From NCBI RefSeq assembly GCF_030063445.1, contig NZ_JASITD010000002.1, positions 140,334 to 204,333 of the forward strand: a DNA stretch of 64,000 nucleotides. The letters run 5' to 3'. The position numbers and the translations under genes were made by a program. The stretch comes from Hymenobacter sp. H14-R3. Lineage in GTDB: Bacteria; Bacteroidota; Bacteroidia; Cytophagales; Hymenobacteraceae. The notes beneath the pieces were generated by a model. It saw only the letters and a list, made by a program, of their open reading frames with translations, had not been told where the DNA came from and did not search any database. Positions 61,687 to 64,000 of this stretch are shown piece by piece; the stretch's first letter is position 1, and every line of letters starts with the position of its first letter.

Positions 61687-61840
61687 AGGGGTAGGTAGCT
61701 GGCTGGGCCAACGGCGCAAAGCTACCGGCCACAATTTGGAGCGAATCAAGTAATACCGTTTTTTAGACAGATTCCAGCTATTTTTGTGGATTCGAAAAAA
61801 CTGTTTAGGCCAAAATTCTGTTTCAAAGGCAGTCAAAGCT

Positions 61841-61848
61841 TAACTTTA
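61841..61848 (+). promoter_or_regulatory. Putative -7 box of iscS
   Basis: TAACTTTA, one mismatch from TAnnTTTG, 30 bases before the iscS start at 61879. The divergent mce gene starts at 61686. Confidence 0.4.
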
Positions 61849-61878
61849 GACCTTACTAGCAACATCCAGCCCAGCGCC

Positions 61879-63093
61879 ATGCTTAAGCTACCTATCTACT
61901 TGGATAATAACGCCACCACGCCGCTCGACCCGCGCGTGCTGGAGGCCATGATGCCCTACCTGACCGACGTATTCGGCAATGCCGCTTCGCGCAACCACCC
62001 CTTCGGCTGGGCGGCTGAAGAAGGTGTGGACTACGCCCGCAACCAGATTGCCCAGCTTATCAACTGCGACCCTAAGGAGATTATCTTCACCAGCGGCGCT
62101 ACTGAGGGCGACAACCTGGGTATCAAGGGCGTGTATGAGATGTACAGCCAGCGCGGCAACCACATCATCACCACCACCACCGAGCACAAAGCGGTGCTCG
62201 ACACCTGCAAGCACATCGAAAAGCTCGGCGGTAAGGTAACCTACCTGCCCGTGAACGACAAGGGGTTGATTAGCCTCGACGAACTGGAAGCCGCCATGAC
62301 GCCCCAGACCATCCTGGTGACCATCATGTACGGCAACAACGAGACGGGCACCATCCAGCCTATCCGCGAAATCGCCGCCATTGCTCATAAGCACGGCGCG
62401 CTGTTTATGACCGACGGCACCCAGGCTACCGGCAAAATTCCGGTGGATGTGCAGGCCGATGGCATTGACATCATGGCCTTCACGGCCCACAAAATGTACG
62501 GCCCCAAGGGCGTGGGCGCGCTCTACGTGCGTCGCAAAAACCCGCGAGTAAAAGTAACCGCCCAGATGGACGGTGGCGGCCACGAGCGCGGCATGCGCTC
62601 GGGTACCCTCAACGTGCCCGGCATTGTGGGCTTCGGCAAGGCCTGTGAGCTGGCCCGCCTCGAAATGGCGGCCGACACCGAGCGTCTCAGCAAGCTGCGC
62701 GACCACCTGGAGCAGTCGCTGCTGCCCCTCGAAGAAAGCTACGTGAACGGCTCGGTAGAGCACCGCCTGCCCCACGTCACCAACATCAGCTTCAAGTACG
62801 TCGAAGGCGAAGGCCTGATGATGGGCGTGAAAGACCTAGCCGTATCGTCGGGCTCGGCCTGCACCAGTGCCTCGCTGGAGCCCAGCTACGTACTCAAGGC
62901 CCTAGGCCTGAGCGACGACCTGGCCCACAGCAGCCTGCGCTTCGGCCTGAGCCGCTTTACCACCGAGGAGCAAATTGAGTACGCTATCGGCCACGTAAAA
63001 GAAGCCGTAACCAAGCTCCGCGAAATGTCGCCGCTCTGGGAAATGCACAAAGAAGGCGTTGACCTCAGCACCATCGAGTGGGCCGAACACTAG
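61879..63093 (+). CDS. iscS: Cysteine desulfurase IscS
   Basis: A 404-residue PLP enzyme from the ATG at 61879. N-terminal '[19 protein letters not shown]', PLP-binding Lys205 in '[16 protein letters not shown]', His in '[12 protein letters not shown]' and the active cysteine Cys328 in '[17 protein letters not shown]'. It supplies sulfur for Fe-S clusters and thionucleosides. iscU follows 104 bases downstream, with an AT-rich dyad between. Confidence 0.96.
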   Translation: MLKLPIYLDNNATTPLDPRVLEAMMPYLTDVFGNAASRNHPFGWAAEEGVDYARNQIAQLINCDPKEIIFTSGATEGDNLGIKGVYEMYSQRGNHIITTTTEHKAVLDTCKHIEKLGGKVTYLPVNDKGLISLDELEAAMTPQTILVTIMYGNNETGTIQPIREIAAIAHKHGALFMTDGTQATGKIPVDVQADGIDIMAFTAHKMYGPKGVGALYVRRKNPRVKVTAQMDGGGHERGMRSGTLNVPGIVGFGKACELARLEMAADTERLSKLRDHLEQSLLPLEESYVNGSVEHRLPHVTNISFKYVEGEGLMMGVKDLAVSSGSACTSASLEPSYVLKALGLSDDLAHSSLRFGLSRFTTEEQIEYAIGHVKEAVTKLREMSPLWEMHKEGVDLSTIEWAEH

Positions 63094-63098
63094 GGTTT

Positions 63099-63165
63099 AA
63101 TTAAAAATTGAGAATTAAAAATTAAAAATGGCTTTCCCCCGTTCTTAGCGTCTCAATTTTTAATT
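63099..63165. repeat. AT-rich inverted repeat between iscS and iscU
   Basis: AATTAAAAATTGAGA (63099-63113) and TCTCAATTTTTAATT (63151-63165) are perfect arms. Direct repeats of 'AATTAAAAATT' also flank this region. In a GC-rich genome this 100-base AT patch is conspicuous and could be an RNA structure or a non-autonomous element. Confidence 0.6.
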
Positions 63166-63197
63166 CATAATTTTTAATTTTTAATTCAAAACAAGCC

Positions 63198-63614
63198 ATG
63201 GCTTACTCCGATAAGGTAATCGACCATTACAGCAACCCCCGCAACGTGGGCACGCTCGACAAAAGCAAAAAAACGGTAGGCACCGGCCTCGTGGGCGCAC
63301 CCGAGTGCGGCGACGTAATGCGCCTGCAAATTGAGGTGGATGAGGCCACCAACACCATCACCGATGCCAAGTTCAAGACGTTTGGCTGCGGCTCGGCCAT
63401 CGCCTCGTCGTCGCTAGCGACGGAGTGGCTGAAGGGCAAAACCGTGGACGAGGCCCTGGCTATCGACAACATGGAGATTGTGGAAGAGCTGGCCCTGCCG
63501 CCCGTGAAGATTCACTGCTCAGTATTGGCCGAAGATGCCATCAAGATGGCCATCAACGACTACCGCGTGAAAAACGGCATGCCGGCCCTGGAGTTGGAGA
63601 AGTCGCACCACTAA
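63198..63614 (+). CDS. iscU: Fe-S cluster scaffold protein IscU
   Basis: A 138-residue scaffold. Cluster ligands Cys37 ('APECGDVM', with stabilising Asp39), Cys64 ('FKTFGCGSAIASSS') and Cys107 ('VKIHCSVLAEDAI'); the 'LPPVKIHC' chaperone-recognition stretch is present. It is followed by a strong terminator. Confidence 0.96.
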   Translation: MAYSDKVIDHYSNPRNVGTLDKSKKTVGTGLVGAPECGDVMRLQIEVDEATNTITDAKFKTFGCGSAIASSSLATEWLKGKTVDEALAIDNMEIVEELALPPVKIHCSVLAEDAIKMAINDYRVKNGMPALELEKSHH

Positions 63615-63632
63615 GCTGACTCGCTTGTAAGG

Positions 63633-63665
63633 AAGACGACCCCGGCCTGGGGTCGTCTTTTTTTT
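63633..63665 (+). terminator. Rho-independent terminator after iscU
   Basis: Stem AAGACGACCCC/GGGGTCGTCTT with a five-base loop, then eight T. The best-formed terminator of the window; it separates iscSU from iscA. Confidence 0.92.
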
Positions 63666-63689
63666 GCTATTTAGAATCCTTCTTAGTGA

Positions 63690-63697
63690 TATCTTTG
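63690..63697 (+). promoter_or_regulatory. Promoter of the iscA-like gene
   Basis: TATCTTTG is a perfect TAnnTTTG box, preceded 23 bases upstream by TTTG (63663-63666). The start codon is 63 bases downstream. Confidence 0.6.
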
Positions 63698-63760
63698 TTG
63701 TAGAAACGTAGCCGGGCGGAGCGGCTCCTTCTTTCTACGCACCTTTAGTACTTACGCATT

Positions 63761-64000
63761 ATGATAACCGTTTCGGATAAAGCCAAGGAGAAGGTGGAGC
63801 ACCTGATTCGCGACTCGCAGCTCGATAACACCTACCGCCTGCGCGCCTCGGTGGCCGGTGGCGGCTGCTCGGGCCTGAGCTATAAGCTGGACTTTGACAA
63901 CGAAATGCGCCCTATGGACCAAGAGTTTGAGGACAAAGGCGTGCGCGTAGTAGTTGATATGAAGAGTTTTTTGTACCTAGCCGGTACTGAGCTGGATTTT
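63761..64000 (+). CDS. iscA: IscA/HesB-type Fe-S assembly protein, N-terminal part
   Basis: 80 codons, cut by the window end. The N-terminus 'MITVSDKAKEKVEHLIRDS' and the first cluster cysteine Cys36 in 'SVAGGGCSGLSYKLDFD' are diagnostic of A-type carriers. The last two cysteines (CGC) are outside. It has its own promoter and is separated from iscU by a terminator. Confidence 0.93.
   Translation, partial: MITVSDKAKEKVEHLIRDSQLDNTYRLRASVAGGGCSGLSYKLDFDNEMRPMDQEFEDKGVRVVVDMKSFLYLAGTELDF

Overview
The window looks like chromosomal DNA of a GC-rich member of the Bacteroidota, most likely a Hymenobacter or close relative (Cytophagales, Hymenobacteraceae). The indications are the protein families (TIGR02757, DUF1622, DUF6428, an XrtN/MSEP-type VIT protein, a DACNV-like sensor protein), promoter boxes of the Bacteroidota type TAnnTTTG, weak Shine-Dalgarno sequences, frequent TTG/GTG starts, and many long intergenic hairpin repeats. 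I see no rRNA, tRNA, CRISPR array or prophage. The genus is an inference.

Layout. 1-9.4 kb: end of an OsmC-like gene, a small membrane protein, a phosphohexomutase, an S24/LexA-like regulator, a RecQ helicase, a lipoprotein esterase and a THUMP-domain RNA methyltransferase. 9.6-30 kb: a nearly uninterrupted arsenic island. Its left half carries detoxification (arsR, DUF6428, a remnant of an arsN1-like acetyltransferase, acr3, arsC, arsO) and sugar-handling genes (TIGR04283 and TIGR04282 transferases, a GT-C membrane glycosyltransferase, a polyprenyl-phosphate-sugar-synthase-like GT2). Its right half carries arsenosugar biosynthesis (arsM, radical-SAM arsS, an AhpD-like companion, a second TIGR04283 transferase, an epimerase, an SDR) plus a redox/membrane group (FAD oxidoreductase, NapH-like Fe-S membrane protein, cellulose-synthase-like GT2, rhodanese lipoprotein, DUF3108, DUF547). 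A perfect palindrome in the divergent arsR promoter region is the probable ArsR operator.

30-41 kb: trehalase, a lipoprotein, kptA, murB, an OB-fold/FN3-like secreted protein, then a light-signalling operon (heme oxygenase, bacteriophytochrome histidine kinase, response regulator, REC-histidine kinase) followed by an intact IS630-family element. 41.6-54 kb: a polytopic membrane protein, YiaA/B-like protein, a large VIT-domain protein with an exosortase-type C-terminus, a DACNV/DAC-like protein, a CDP-alcohol phosphotransferase, mutS2, a 38-codon membrane peptide, TIGR02757, a LysM/RlpA-like protein and kdsB. 54-64 kb: a TonB-C protein, DUF1622, a CCA-adding enzyme, two secreted glycosidases (GH28, GH43-like), a Sua5-type enzyme, methylmalonyl-CoA epimerase, and the Fe-S assembly genes iscS, iscU and a truncated iscA.

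How it works together: the arsenic island could import nothing and export As(III) through Acr3, while diverting part of the arsenic through ArsM methylation and ArsS adenosylation into arsenosugars; the surrounding glycosyltransferases, epimerase, SDR and electron-transfer proteins are the candidates for the still unassigned later steps. Several unrelated proteins of the island end in closely spaced cysteines, which suggests shared As(III) handling. The intergenic DNA is rich in at least three families of long inverted repeats, some sitting inside operons or promoters.
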